DNA from: Sellimonas caecigallum
Lineage (GTDB): Bacteria; Bacillota; Clostridia; Lachnospirales; Lachnospiraceae
Direction of reading: 5' to 3'
Assembly (NCBI RefSeq): GCF_045038405.1
Contig: NZ_CP173660.1
Span: forward strand, 434,001 to 498,000
DNA length: 64,000 nucleotides
Position numbers and translations under genes: made by a program. Positions 40,786 through 50,221 of the stretch are shown here, one piece after another. Each line of letters starts with the position of its first letter. Positions within the stretch are counted from its first letter, which is position 1. The notes under the pieces were generated by a model. It searched no databases. It had not been told where the DNA came from and saw nothing but the letters and a program-made list of their open reading frames with translations.

Positions 40786-43671
40786 TTATAACGAGATGTA
40801 AGCATCCCCATTTCCTTCCGGAGCTTTTCCTCCTTTTTCTACAAGCTGAATCTGAATAGATTCAATTCGATAAGAAAGCCCGCTTGTCCCGGCCGGTTCG
40901 CCGTTTTTTGCCCAGCCAAGCCAGGCAAGTTTCTGCACATGAGCACGATAATAAACGTCATACTCTTTTGCCATATCGCCTGTCAGACTGATCTCGATGG
41001 CTTCCATCCGTTTTCCAAGGCCCGGTGTCGCGGCAGTCGCGCCGTCTGATACCACATTCTGCCAACCAGTTCCCTGAATATGCGCACGGTATTCTACCAT
41101 ACCTGATGACGGCTGATTCTGAAGAGCAATCCGGATCCCTTCCAGTCTAAGAGAGCTTCCCGTAGATCCCATCTCCGCTCCATCTGTTACCGGATCGATC
41201 CATCCTTTTCCTTCTACATACCCGCTATAGCTGATGGAAGCTGGTTTCGTACTGTCATATTCTTTATAGCAGTTTTTCTGTTCACCCGGGGCATTTCCTC
41301 CCTTTGGCACAAGCTGGATCTGCAGTGCTTCCAGGCGGTAGCTGTAACCGCTTGTCCCAGCTGCCTGTCCATTCTTTGCCCAGCCAAGCCAGCCAAATCG
41401 TTGAGCGTGCACCCGGTAATAAATATCGTAATGTTCAGCCATAGTACCGGTAAGGTTGATGGTAATGGCTTCCATTCGCTTGCTCTGTCCGGTCGTTCCG
41501 GACAAATCTCCATCGGATACTTTACTCTGCCATCCTGTCCCCTGCACATGAGCACTGTACTCCACTGTTCCAGCATACGGCTGATTGTCAAGTGTCACTT
41601 TCATGCCTTCCAATCGGAGAGATTCTCCCGTCGTTCCGGCCTCATTTCCGTTTGCCGAAGACTGCCATCCTTTGTCCTGCACATGTACTTCGTATTTGAT
41701 CCCTGCCGGTTTGGAGCTGTCATATTCTTTGTATGCATTTTTCACGGATCCAGGGGCACTTTTACCTTTTTCTACAAGGCAGATTTCAATTGCTTCCAGG
41801 CGATAGCTGTATCCTGCCGTTCCCGCCGGTGCATCATTTTTTGCCCAGCCAAGCCAGCCAAAATTCTGCGCATGCACTCGGTAATAAACATCATAGTTTT
41901 CTGCCATCTCTCCGGTCAGCCGGATTTTCAGAGCTTCCAGCCGTTTGCTTTGTCCGATGACTCCGCCTATTGCATCGTTAGATACGTAATCCTGCCATCC
42001 ATATGTCTGTACATGAGCGCTGTATTCAATATTTCCGGCATATTTCTGTCCGCTTAATTTGATCTTCACTGCCTCCAGCCGTTTGCTTTGTCCTGTTGTC
42101 CCGGCTGTCGCTCCATTGGACACATAATTTTGCCATCCATATGTCTGTACATGAGCGCTGTAGGATACGCCTTGTTCTGCGGCCGGTGGTTGTGCGCCGG
42201 ATCCGCCCGTGCCGCTTCCGGTATTTACTTTTGTTATGTAGTCCTGGCTCGCATATGCATACATCTGATTGTAATCATAGTTTCCTGTGTCTGTCCTTAC
42301 GGTCTCCCGCGCGCTGTCCAAAACCCCATCGCTTTGGACTTTGTAAAATCCGGATATCGGATCGTTTTCCAGCAGTATGAATGTGTAACCCGGATTTTTT
42401 ACTGTGGAATAGAGCTTTGTGGCAGATGCGGATCGTTCTTTTCGGACATTGAGCGTTGTGTAACCTGCAGTCATCACATCTTTGACACCAAGAGTGTAGC
42501 GTCCTGCATCTTTGTTTCCGGCTGCCTTGTCCAGATTCCATGCCACATTGGCCGCCTTTTCTCCCCAATAAGGGTCTGAAGCATAGTGAACGTTAATCCC
42601 GGCTGCCTTGTTTCCGAGGAATCCGCCTTTATAGTAACTGTACCCCGGGCGAAGATATCGCATGGACATATACGTCTCGGAAAAATCCTTGATACATGTG
42701 GATACGTCCGCATAGTAATTGGCACTTTCTCCTGGGGAAGAATCTACTGCATTTAGTCCAAAGAGATTATTTTTTGTCTGAGCGATATTACTCTTTCCCC
42801 AGGCACTCTCATTTGCCGCCACACCTGTCATCAAAAGAGCGTTGGTTCCATATGTATTCTGTTTGTTGATGAACTCACTTCCCATATTGTACATCTTGGA
42901 TGAAGAATCTGTCTTGCTGTTGATCGCAGCATTCAGTTCCGATGCACTGAACGCGGTCTTGCTCCTCATTGGAAGGAACTGAAAATAATTATAAAACGGC
43001 TGGGATGGATTCACAGAAGCTGTTCTTCTCCCTGCAGAGTAATCACTTACCATATCGGTAAGCTTATCTTCTGTATAGAAATAATGTCCATCGTAACTGT
43101 AATACTTTGCCCCGCTTTTCAGATAAGACGGGGCCGGTCCGTTGTCCAGTGTACTTCCGTATGTCCCATTCTGCATGTTTGTAGCAATATAATGGATCAG
43201 GCGCCCATTGGACACTGTGTAATAGCTTACCGCTTTTGCGGCTGAAAAATCCACAATCTGGACATCTGATGCATTTACAAGACCAATGGTTCCGGAAAGC
43301 ATAAACCGAACTTTTCCGTCACTCTCGCCAAGATAAATCCCATCTGCCCCATACGGTCCGTACGTATACCCGGACTGGTTGGTCCCTTCCATCGTAAAAC
43401 TGGTCGTCTGTCCGCTGGGTTTCGTGTTAAAGTTTACAAGCTGAACAGCCGATGATCTTGCAGCTCTTCTCCCCGTCTTCTCTTCCACGATACCGCTTTC
43501 CTGCTCTTGCTCCAGCACAGTACCGTCCGTCTGCATCCCTGTGACGGATTCAATTCGCTGTGGGTTTTCATCTTTCAGTGTCTCTTCGGCCTGCGCAGTT
43601 TTTACTTCTCCGATTCCTGTGAGCAGTAAAAATGCTGCGAGGAATATGCCTGCTTTTTTCCAGTATCTCAC
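40786..43671 (-). CDS. Secreted glucosaminidase with nine ChW repeats
   Basis: 961 aa, GTG start with AAGGAGG upstream. Signal peptide to about residue 28. Residues 235-390 are a GH73-like N-acetylglucosaminidase: LLMTGVAANESAWGKSNIAQTKNNLFG with candidate catalytic Glu288, then YADVSTCIKDFSETYM. About 395-480 resembles an SH3b-like region (TTLNVRKERSASATKLYSTV). Residues 500-955 hold nine clostridial hydrophobic-Trp (ChW) repeats in three triplets, each triplet ending in a YYRVHAQxFGWLGWAKN unit. ChW repeats are thought to attach proteins to the surface. Last gene of the polysaccharide operon, 33 bp after the SDR gene. Confidence 0.88.
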   Translation of the reverse strand: MRYWKKAGIFLAAFLLLTGIGEVKTAQAEETLKDENPQRIESVTGMQTDGTVLEQEQESGIVEEKTGRRAARSSAVQLVNFNTKPSGQTTSFTMEGTNQSGYTYGPYGADGIYLGESDGKVRFMLSGTIGLVNASDVQIVDFSAAKAVSYYTVSNGRLIHYIATNMQNGTYGSTLDNGPAPSYLKSGAKYYSYDGHYFYTEDKLTDMVSDYSAGRRTASVNPSQPFYNYFQFLPMRSKTAFSASELNAAINSKTDSSSKMYNMGSEFINKQNTYGTNALLMTGVAANESAWGKSNIAQTKNNLFGLNAVDSSPGESANYYADVSTCIKDFSETYMSMRYLRPGYSYYKGGFLGNKAAGINVHYASDPYWGEKAANVAWNLDKAAGNKDAGRYTLGVKDVMTAGYTTLNVRKERSASATKLYSTVKNPGYTFILLENDPISGFYKVQSDGVLDSARETVRTDTGNYDYNQMYAYASQDYITKVNTGSGTGGSGAQPPAAEQGVSYSAHVQTYGWQNYVSNGATAGTTGQSKRLEAVKIKLSGQKYAGNIEYSAHVQTYGWQDYVSNDAIGGVIGQSKRLEALKIRLTGEMAENYDVYYRVHAQNFGWLGWAKNDAPAGTAGYSYRLEAIEICLVEKGKSAPGSVKNAYKEYDSSKPAGIKYEVHVQDKGWQSSANGNEAGTTGESLRLEGMKVTLDNQPYAGTVEYSAHVQGTGWQSKVSDGDLSGTTGQSKRMEAITINLTGTMAEHYDIYYRVHAQRFGWLGWAKNGQAAGTSGYSYRLEALQIQLVPKGGNAPGEQKNCYKEYDSTKPASISYSGYVEGKGWIDPVTDGAEMGSTGSSLRLEGIRIALQNQPSSGMVEYRAHIQGTGWQNVVSDGATAATPGLGKRMEAIEISLTGDMAKEYDVYYRAHVQKLAWLGWAKNGEPAGTSGLSYRIESIQIQLVEKGGKAPEGNGDAYISL

Positions 43672-43704
43672 ATTTTCCTCCTTACTGTAAATCCTCTTTT
43701 TAAT

Positions 43705-44769
43705 CTAGTCTTCTGTTTCTGTCATATGGAGATCTGCAATCATTCGGCGGTACATTTCTTTCAGTCCATATTGCGGCTTCCAGCCGAGTTTACAAAGTTT
43801 CTCCGCGCTTAAATGCATCTTCACATCAGGGGCGTAGCCGTATGTCTTTGCATCCTGCGGGATATCAAACACAACTTTTGATCTCCCTTTGCCAAATTCT
43901 TCCGCTACCATCTGTGCCATCTCTGCAATGGTTCTTGTCGTCTCCTCGTTGCACACGTTGTAAGCCTGACCGACATCCCCTTTTTCCAGAAGAAGTGCGA
44001 TGGCGCGAATGACGTCTGCCGTATAGCAATAATTTCCATAAGACTTGCCTGCTGTGTGAAGGACGATGTCTTCCCCTTTCACAGCACTTCTTGCAAACTG
44101 TGCATAGACACGGTTGTCGCTTTTTTGCACGCCCGCACCAAATGTCTGTGCCAGTCTAGCGATTCTGACCGGGACATGGTATTCATCGGCGTAAGCCGCA
44201 CACAGGCATTCTGAGATTCTCTTTCCTTCTGAATAGCTGCTGCGGACATTCAGAACATCGATATATCCAAGATCTTCCTCTTCGACCTTCTCAAGCTTCG
44301 GGTTCGTCTGTCCATACATTTCCATAGAGGATAAATATACCATTCCTTTGCATTTTTTCTCTTTCGCCAGCTCAAGAATGTTTTTTGTTCCCTGGTAAGA
44401 TATTTCGATAGTCTCCACCGGATTATCCACAAAGAACTTTGAAGTGGTGGCGCTGGCCGTATGGACGATATAGTCTATCGCACCGTCGATTTTGACCGGC
44501 TCGGCCAGATTTCCCTCAACAAGCAGCAGATTCGGATCAGATACTGCGTCCTGAAAAACATCTTTTGCCTTCTCCAGGCTGCGGATAAATCCGATGACTT
44601 TTATCTTCTCTCCCTTGTTCGCATGCACATTGTAGTAAAGAAGCGCCCGTACCATCAGAGATCCGATAAGCCCTGTGGCCCCTGTCAAAAACACTGTGCT
44701 TCCAGCCAGTTTTCGAATAGATTCTTCCCTGCTGATCATCTCAAAATCTTCTGTCAATATTCCCTTCAC
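43705..44769 (-). CDS. Extended SDR (NAD-dependent epimerase/dehydratase) in polymer locus
   Basis: 354 aa, GTG start with GGGG 8 nt upstream. NAD-binding GxxGxxG is VFLTGATGLIGSLMV. The SDR triad is Ser in LSSMEMYG and Y-x3-K in SYSEGKR. YIVHTASATTSKFFVDNPVETIEISYQGTKNIL and GNYCYTADVIRAI fit nucleotide-sugar epimerases. It follows the cytidylyltransferase by 26 bp; the pair resembles TarI/TarJ or Bcs1 but with an SDR, so it may make a CDP-activated polyol or sugar (inference). Substrate not determinable. Confidence 0.8.
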   Translation of the reverse strand: MKGILTEDFEMISREESIRKLAGSTVFLTGATGLIGSLMVRALLYYNVHANKGEKIKVIGFIRSLEKAKDVFQDAVSDPNLLLVEGNLAEPVKIDGAIDYIVHTASATTSKFFVDNPVETIEISYQGTKNILELAKEKKCKGMVYLSSMEMYGQTNPKLEKVEEEDLGYIDVLNVRSSYSEGKRISECLCAAYADEYHVPVRIARLAQTFGAGVQKSDNRVYAQFARSAVKGEDIVLHTAGKSYGNYCYTADVIRAIALLLEKGDVGQAYNVCNEETTRTIAEMAQMVAEEFGKGRSKVVFDIPQDAKTYGYAPDVKMHLSAEKLCKLGWKPQYGLKEMYRRMIADLHMTETED

Positions 44770-44795
44770 TTTTGCTTCCCCTTTCCTGTATTTTT

Positions 44796-45521
44796 CTATA
44801 CACCGAAAAGCTGTGAATTTTCATCGGCTTCCACAAGCGCCTTGAATGTATAGTAGTCCATCGGCGTTGTGATCTTGATATTTTCCATTGGTCCTTCTAC
44901 AAGATAGAGTTCCTTCCCATAATGGGACATCATGGAAGCAGAGTCGATGAAATCGCTTTTTCCTTCCATCCTTGCTTTCTCGTGATTTTCAAGGATTTCA
45001 TCCAGGAAAAAGCACTGAGGCGCCCTTGCAAGCATACAGTCTGCTCTCTCGATAATCTGATCTACTGTCTTTTTATCATCGGAGCGGATGATCGTCTCGA
45101 TAGCCGGAGCCACCGTCACGGCACTTCCTTTTTCTTCCGTCATGGCAATACATTCGGTTATCAATTTTCTGTTGATCAGCGGCCGTACGCCGTCGTGAAC
45201 CAACACCACACATTTTTCCTCCCGGGCGATTTCTCTTGCGGCACACAGACCGTTGTAAATAGACTCCTGTCCGCTCTCCCCGCCTGGAACGATCTTTGCC
45301 ACTTTTGTCAGGCGGTACTTCTCCACCAGCTCTTCCAAAAAAGGAATCCATTCTTTCACGCAGGCGATGGCGATGGCGTCAATCTCACTGTGACTCTCGA
45401 AATGTTCCAGCGTATAGACGATGATCTCTTTTCCGTACAGTCTCAAAAACTGTTTGGGAAGCGCTTTGCTGTTCATTCGCTTCCCGATTCCCCCGGCAAA
45501 TACTACTGCAATATGTTTCAT
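44796..45521 (-). CDS. IspD/TarI-like cytidylyltransferase
   Basis: 241 aa. Nucleotidyltransferase start AVVFAGGIGKRMNSKALPKQFLRLYGKEIIVYTLE; VLVHDGVRPLIN (metal-binding region); TVAPAIETII; RAPQCFFLDEI. It is in the CTP:alditol-phosphate cytidylyltransferase family that includes IspD (MEP pathway) and TarI (CDP-ribitol). FAGGIGKRM in place of the LAAGxGxRM of IspD and the location among glycosyltransferases and a TagB-like enzyme favour a TarI-type role, making a CDP-polyol. ATG at 45521 preferred; a TTG two codons earlier is possible. Confidence 0.82.
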   Translation of the reverse strand: MKHIAVVFAGGIGKRMNSKALPKQFLRLYGKEIIVYTLEHFESHSEIDAIAIACVKEWIPFLEELVEKYRLTKVAKIVPGGESGQESIYNGLCAAREIAREEKCVVLVHDGVRPLINRKLITECIAMTEEKGSAVTVAPAIETIIRSDDKKTVDQIIERADCMLARAPQCFFLDEILENHEKARMEGKSDFIDSASMMSHYGKELYLVEGPMENIKITTPMDYYTFKALVEADENSQLFGV

Positions 45522-45538
45522 CTTCAATCACACCTCTT

Positions 45539-46591
45539 CTATCTTTTGCCCATTCTTTTTTTCAGGAAAATAAAACGTGCATACACTCTGGAAACATTCA
45601 GAAGAAGGCTGTACTTTCCTTTTACAAAAAGCCGGACGACACCTTTCTTCGTCATGGACAGCCTCTTGTCGCTTCCTTTTTTCTGCACATCACGAAAGGC
45701 TTTGCTTTTTCTCAGCTTTCTCATAAAGTCTGTAAGTTCAGACTTCGTCATATCATTGTCGCTTCTGCTGAGGAGCATCAAAAACTCCGTTAAATATTCC
45801 GCAGATTTTTGTATCCAGTCTGAATGGAAATCCGGATTCGATTTCAGATGCTGAAAAAGCTCATACTCTGCTTCCGCAGAGAGAAGACAGGAATAAAGCA
45901 TATTTCGGTTAAATTTCTTGAATGTGCTGTGCTCAAATCTCTGATAGTATTTATAGCCAATTTCCGGATTTAACACTTGCTTTCCGGCAATTTGGAAAAT
46001 CTCATAATTTAATACCCGGTCTTCAAATCCACATTTGATAGATGTGTCGAATTTGAGATGATTTTCCGTCCAAAAACTCTTTTTGTACATACCGTTCCAG
46101 ATATAGCTGAAATAACGTTCTTTTTCTGCTACTGCATAATATTTCGCCGCGTGTTCTCTGTCGAAAACTCTGAATTTTTTGAATACATTTGCCCGCTTGT
46201 CCACATATCCGTTCGCAAACGATTCTTCAATACTGCATCCATACTTTACTACATCGGCGTCATATTTTTTTGCAAGTGCATAGTTCTTTTCCAACACATC
46301 CGCAGCCAACTCATCGTCGTTGTCGATAAAGACCAGATATTCTCCTTCCGCGTGATCTACCGCAAAATTTCTCGTAGCACAAATGCCTTCGTTTTCCTTG
46401 TGGAATACTCTCACTCTCTTATCTTCTTTGTATTTATCGCAGATTTCTCCGCTTCTGTCTTTAGAACCATCGTCCACAAGCAGAAGTTCCATATCTTCCA
46501 TCTTTTGATCAAGAACGCTCTTGATGGCCGTCTCAAGATATTCCTCCGAATTGTATACAGGCATGATGACGCTGACCTGAATCTTACTCAT
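45539..46591 (-). CDS. Family 2 glycosyltransferase
   Basis: 350 aa, GT-A fold: QVSVIMPVYNSEEYLETAIKSVLDQ, LLVDDGSKDRSGEICDKY, ATRNFAVDHAEGEYLVFIDNDDE (DxD). No membrane helix. The C-terminal half is divergent and rich in basic residues, likely peripheral at the membrane. GGAGG 7 nt before the ATG; 17 bp to the next gene. Substrates unknown; one of four GT2 enzymes of the operon. Confidence 0.88.
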   Translation of the reverse strand: MSKIQVSVIMPVYNSEEYLETAIKSVLDQKMEDMELLLVDDGSKDRSGEICDKYKEDKRVRVFHKENEGICATRNFAVDHAEGEYLVFIDNDDELAADVLEKNYALAKKYDADVVKYGCSIEESFANGYVDKRANVFKKFRVFDREHAAKYYAVAEKERYFSYIWNGMYKKSFWTENHLKFDTSIKCGFEDRVLNYEIFQIAGKQVLNPEIGYKYYQRFEHSTFKKFNRNMLYSCLLSAEAEYELFQHLKSNPDFHSDWIQKSAEYLTEFLMLLSRSDNDMTKSELTDFMRKLRKSKAFRDVQKKGSDKRLSMTKKGVVRLFVKGKYSLLLNVSRVYARFIFLKKRMGKR

Positions 46592-46606
46592 TTTTCTTCC
46601 TCCGAA

Positions 46607-47674
46607 CTAATCATATTTATGTACCGTTGCCCTGAGTTTCCTTGTCAGAAACCATTTGTATAATTTCGCGATGACTACGACGGTACGGTCGTGCTTCTTT
46701 GCAAACTCCCAAAGCACGATTGCTTTTTTCTTGTCTCTTTGCCATATCTCTTTCCAAGTTTTTTTGTCAAATTCATACTGAAAGGCAGAATACTCATGGA
46801 GATGGGAGATATACTGCGTTCTTCTCTTCATGTTCCAGTCACAGTTCCTGTGATAAAGCTGTACCATAATCGGGATAAGATGGTGTTTTGCACTGCTGAT
46901 GACAGACTCTGTACTTCTGCTTTCAAGCCCCATTTTTTCTTTTACTTTCTCTTCAATCATACCACTTCGGACAAGACCGTTGAGACTTTCGATATTGAAT
47001 ACGCTCGAAGTACTTGTGGCATAACGTTCATAGTGCTTAAAATATACCCCTGTATTTGTAGCAAACCGCTTTGTGTGCACAAGAAACTCCAGACAAAAGG
47101 CTGTATCCTCTTCCCCCTGCTTAAACTCTGTCCGAAAATGCAGACGGTACTGGTCGATGACTTCCTTCCGGAACAGTCCGTCCCATACAGGAGAAAAGAC
47201 ATTGCGATCCCGTAGTACATAGTAGTTTTTTTTCAGTTCTTCCTTGTCATAAAATCGTTTTTCCAGTTCTCTTACGTCTTTTTTGATAACTGTGCCTTTT
47301 TCATCAATTGTCTCCGCAATCCGCCCGGATTTTACCAGATCAGCATCAAATTCTTTTGCCACTTCGTAATTATCCTTCAGCCATCCTGGCAGACAATCAT
47401 CATCCTGGTCTGCAAAGGCAATATATTCTCCTTTTGCCTCTTTAATCCCCGCATTTCTGGCCCCACAGATTCCCTGATTACTCTGATGGATTACCCTTAC
47501 TCTCGGATCTCCTTCTGCGATCTTGTCGCAAAGTGCCGCAGAATTATCTTTTGACCCGTCGTTTACAAGGATCAATTCGATTTCCTTCAAAGATTGGTTC
47601 AGAATCATTCCTGATGTGCGCTCTATAAATTTCTCGCCGTTATAAACCGGCATAATCACACTAACTTTTATCAT
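46607..47674 (-). CDS. Family 2 glycosyltransferase
   Basis: 355 aa. KVSVIMPVYNGEKFIERT, LVNDGSKDNSAALCDK and GARNAGIKEAKGEYIAFADQDDDC (DxD) identify a GT-A inverting transferase. Related along its length to the gene at 45539-46591, e.g. DADLVKSGRIAET against DADVVKYGCSIEE, so the two probably arose by duplication. AGAGGA before the ATG. Acceptor and donor unknown. Confidence 0.88.
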   Translation of the reverse strand: MIKVSVIMPVYNGEKFIERTSGMILNQSLKEIELILVNDGSKDNSAALCDKIAEGDPRVRVIHQSNQGICGARNAGIKEAKGEYIAFADQDDDCLPGWLKDNYEVAKEFDADLVKSGRIAETIDEKGTVIKKDVRELEKRFYDKEELKKNYYVLRDRNVFSPVWDGLFRKEVIDQYRLHFRTEFKQGEEDTAFCLEFLVHTKRFATNTGVYFKHYERYATSTSSVFNIESLNGLVRSGMIEEKVKEKMGLESRSTESVISSAKHHLIPIMVQLYHRNCDWNMKRRTQYISHLHEYSAFQYEFDKKTWKEIWQRDKKKAIVLWEFAKKHDRTVVVIAKLYKWFLTRKLRATVHKYD

Positions 47675-47691
47675 ATATATATCCTCTGTTT

Positions 47692-49107
47692 CTATCGGTT
47701 AAAAATACGTTTTTTTACCTCATGGACTGTTTCTTTCAAGAACTCTCTCTTCCACACAAGATAAATCAGGTACATACACAAATACAGACCTGTGGAAAGC
47801 CATGATTGGATATTCCAGCTGATCAGGATAAATCCCCCTGCCAGGACGCATTCCGCAGCCATATCCTTCCACAGGGAAAAGTGCAGTGCTCTGGACAGCA
47901 GTGCCTCCCCAATACAGCAGCGAATTCCCATCAATACCGGAAGCATTGCAATGGCAAACGTCAGATTATCCAGAAGATAAACTGTAATTCCTGTTCCTAT
48001 AAGCGTGATTCCCACGGAAATCCAGTTGATGATCATAAACTGTTTCTCTCTGCGCAGTGCTTTCAGATACGTGCTGATCAGCAAAGTCAGCTTACTCTCA
48101 AACACACACATCGGAAACAGAAGCGCCATATACTGAAGACTCTCCGCATATTTTGGCAGCCACCAGGAAAGGATCACTTTTGCAGGATAATAGACAATCA
48201 GAAGTCCAAGAACAAAGATCATGAGAATGTTCCTCATCTTGGTATATATCTGAACATAATGCTCCTCATCCATATTTTTCAGCATCGGATAGATTACAAT
48301 ACTTACCGCACTGATAAAGGCCAGAAGAAGATTGGACGCTGTGATCGTCAGAGAGACTTTTCCGAATACTTCCACGGACCAGTGATTTTCAATGGCAAAC
48401 CGCACGATTCCGACAAGAAGCTGCCCAGCAATGTTGGCGATCATCAGCTTGATTCCGATACTTACATTGTCCCACGCTTCCCGGATTCCATTTTTCCAGT
48501 CTATTACCTTTCCTTTGACGATATCTTTACATTCTCTGGAAAGAAGGACAAGAGTCAATCCCCTGGCAAACAAATCTGCCCCGATCAGAATCTGAAAATT
48601 CCGAATACCCGCTGCAAGGAATCCAATTACCAAAACAGCATAGACGATCTTTTCCAGCAGATAGTTTCTCGCATAATCCACAATCCTGTTTGTAGTCTGC
48701 AGAAGATACTGAAGAAACGTCCGCGGAATCTGCAGGACACAACAGAATGCTACCGCCAGAAGCACAGCTTCTTTATTTGCATCATCGCAGAACAGATACG
48801 TCGCTGCACCAAAAATGAGAGCAAGGATGATTTCAAATATAGTCAAAAGCCAGAACTGGGAATGAAAATATCCTTTGTCCAGCTCACTGTATTTTTTCCC
48901 GCCAAATTTCAGATATACTCCGTCCGCCCATCCAAAATGAAAGAATCCCACATAGGACGCATAGAAAAGATACAGCTGCCAGTATGAATATTCCTTTACT
49001 CCAAGTATTTTAGGGACAAACAGCACCAGTATCATAGATACCAGTGTATTTGTCCCGTTGGCCAGCACAGAGTATGAAAGATTTTTTACTACACTTCCAA
49101 CTTTCAT
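47692..49107 (-). CDS. Wzx-type polysaccharide flippase (MATE/PST family)
   Basis: 471 aa with 12-14 predicted helices. Begins MKVGSVVKNLSYSVLANGTNTLVSMILVLFVPKILG, the usual start of PST exporters, and has FHFGWADGVYLKFGGKKY. It would move the lipid-linked repeat unit across the membrane. GAGGT before the ATG; 12 bp after the EpsG-like gene. Confidence 0.88.
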   Translation of the reverse strand: MKVGSVVKNLSYSVLANGTNTLVSMILVLFVPKILGVKEYSYWQLYLFYASYVGFFHFGWADGVYLKFGGKKYSELDKGYFHSQFWLLTIFEIILALIFGAATYLFCDDANKEAVLLAVAFCCVLQIPRTFLQYLLQTTNRIVDYARNYLLEKIVYAVLVIGFLAAGIRNFQILIGADLFARGLTLVLLSRECKDIVKGKVIDWKNGIREAWDNVSIGIKLMIANIAGQLLVGIVRFAIENHWSVEVFGKVSLTITASNLLLAFISAVSIVIYPMLKNMDEEHYVQIYTKMRNILMIFVLGLLIVYYPAKVILSWWLPKYAESLQYMALLFPMCVFESKLTLLISTYLKALRREKQFMIINWISVGITLIGTGITVYLLDNLTFAIAMLPVLMGIRCCIGEALLSRALHFSLWKDMAAECVLAGGFILISWNIQSWLSTGLYLCMYLIYLVWKREFLKETVHEVKKRIFNR

Positions 49108-49119
49108 AAATACCTCACT

Positions 49120-50193
49120 TTAAAAAACACTTTTATAGATCAGCACATTCATTTCTCCTGCTGACATAACAAGATAGATCAGATCAGCGCCGATTACTGC
49201 AAGCAAAAGCAGCGCCTTTTTCCATTTTACTGGTTCCGTCGTCAACAGATTTGGTATAAAAAAGATGGAACACATAAAAAAGTAATATACAAATCTCTGA
49301 TATTCCGGAAGCCATGTACAGAACATGGCCATAATTGTTCCGATCATCGTTGAGTTAAAAAAGATCCTGTTGTTCTCATCTGTGCGATTTTCTCTGCTCT
49401 TTCCAATCAAAAACAAAATCACAAGCTCACTGACAACAATCATTGTCAAATATGGTATATTCAGCGAGTACGTTTTTGATATATAGTTTGACTGCAGATA
49501 TCTCGGCAAAAAAGTCTTAAACAGAAATGTCAGAATATCTGTCAGGAAAAAGTTGATCGGCAGTGCGCACATGCTAATGACGAAATAAAAAGAAAATTTA
49601 ATCTTTTTATCCAGTATAAAGTAAAACGGTATCATTACCAAGGCGGTAAAATGAAAACTAGCAGCAAGAAGGATACAAAGCGCATACTTCCAGAATTTCT
49701 TTTTCCGGATATACTGCATTCCCCACAGCACAAAGCCCATCGTAACAAACTGTCTGATCTGATTTAGCCCGAGAAGAAAGAAATAACCGCTTGTAAAAAA
49801 CAGCAGGTAACTGAGCACATAATTTTTCGAATACTTCCAAACACACAGAATCAGCAGGGCATATGCGATAAAACACGTAATAAAATATACCCACTGGAAA
49901 TCCAGTCCTGCATCAATAACAAAAATATTGATCAGCTTGTACGCGATATCCACATCCTGCTCTCTTCCGGCCGCGATATTCTGATAATATCGGTAATAAT
50001 TGGCATAATCGTTTCCGACATAGGACATTCCCGCATTTACAATATACATAGGGATAAAAGTCCCTGCCATCGCCAGCGCAGCAGCAGCATACTGAACTTT
50101 ATTCTCACAAACTGTTTTTCCTGCTGACACACACCTTTTCCTGCTTTTCTGCCATGCCCAGGCAAAGACGAGTGTGAACAGCATCATAATCAT
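49120..50193 (-). CDS. EpsG-like polysaccharide polymerase (Wzy role)
   Basis: 357 aa, about ten helices. VGNDYANYYRYYQNIAAG and the YFLLGLNQIRQFVTMGFVLWGMQYI motif with conserved Arg, then FHFTALVMIPFYFIL, are the EpsG family marks. It would polymerise repeat units outside. The ATG at 50193 has no ribosome site; AAAAGGA lies about 24 nt upstream and leads into another frame that reads MVTYSYLYDY. A small indel or a non-standard start is possible. Position between Wzz and Wzx fits. Confidence 0.8.
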   Translation of the reverse strand: MIMMLFTLVFAWAWQKSRKRCVSAGKTVCENKVQYAAAALAMAGTFIPMYIVNAGMSYVGNDYANYYRYYQNIAAGREQDVDIAYKLINIFVIDAGLDFQWVYFITCFIAYALLILCVWKYSKNYVLSYLLFFTSGYFFLLGLNQIRQFVTMGFVLWGMQYIRKKKFWKYALCILLAASFHFTALVMIPFYFILDKKIKFSFYFVISMCALPINFFLTDILTFLFKTFLPRYLQSNYISKTYSLNIPYLTMIVVSELVILFLIGKSRENRTDENNRIFFNSTMIGTIMAMFCTWLPEYQRFVYYFFMCSIFFIPNLLTTEPVKWKKALLLLAVIGADLIYLVMSAGEMNVLIYKSVF

Positions 50194-50221
50194 ATAGGTA
50201 CGAATAGGTCACCATTCCTTT

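Noticed and set aside
47806..48987. Plus-strand frame of 393 codons
   Set aside because: Antisense shadow of the flippase; composition is unlike a real protein.
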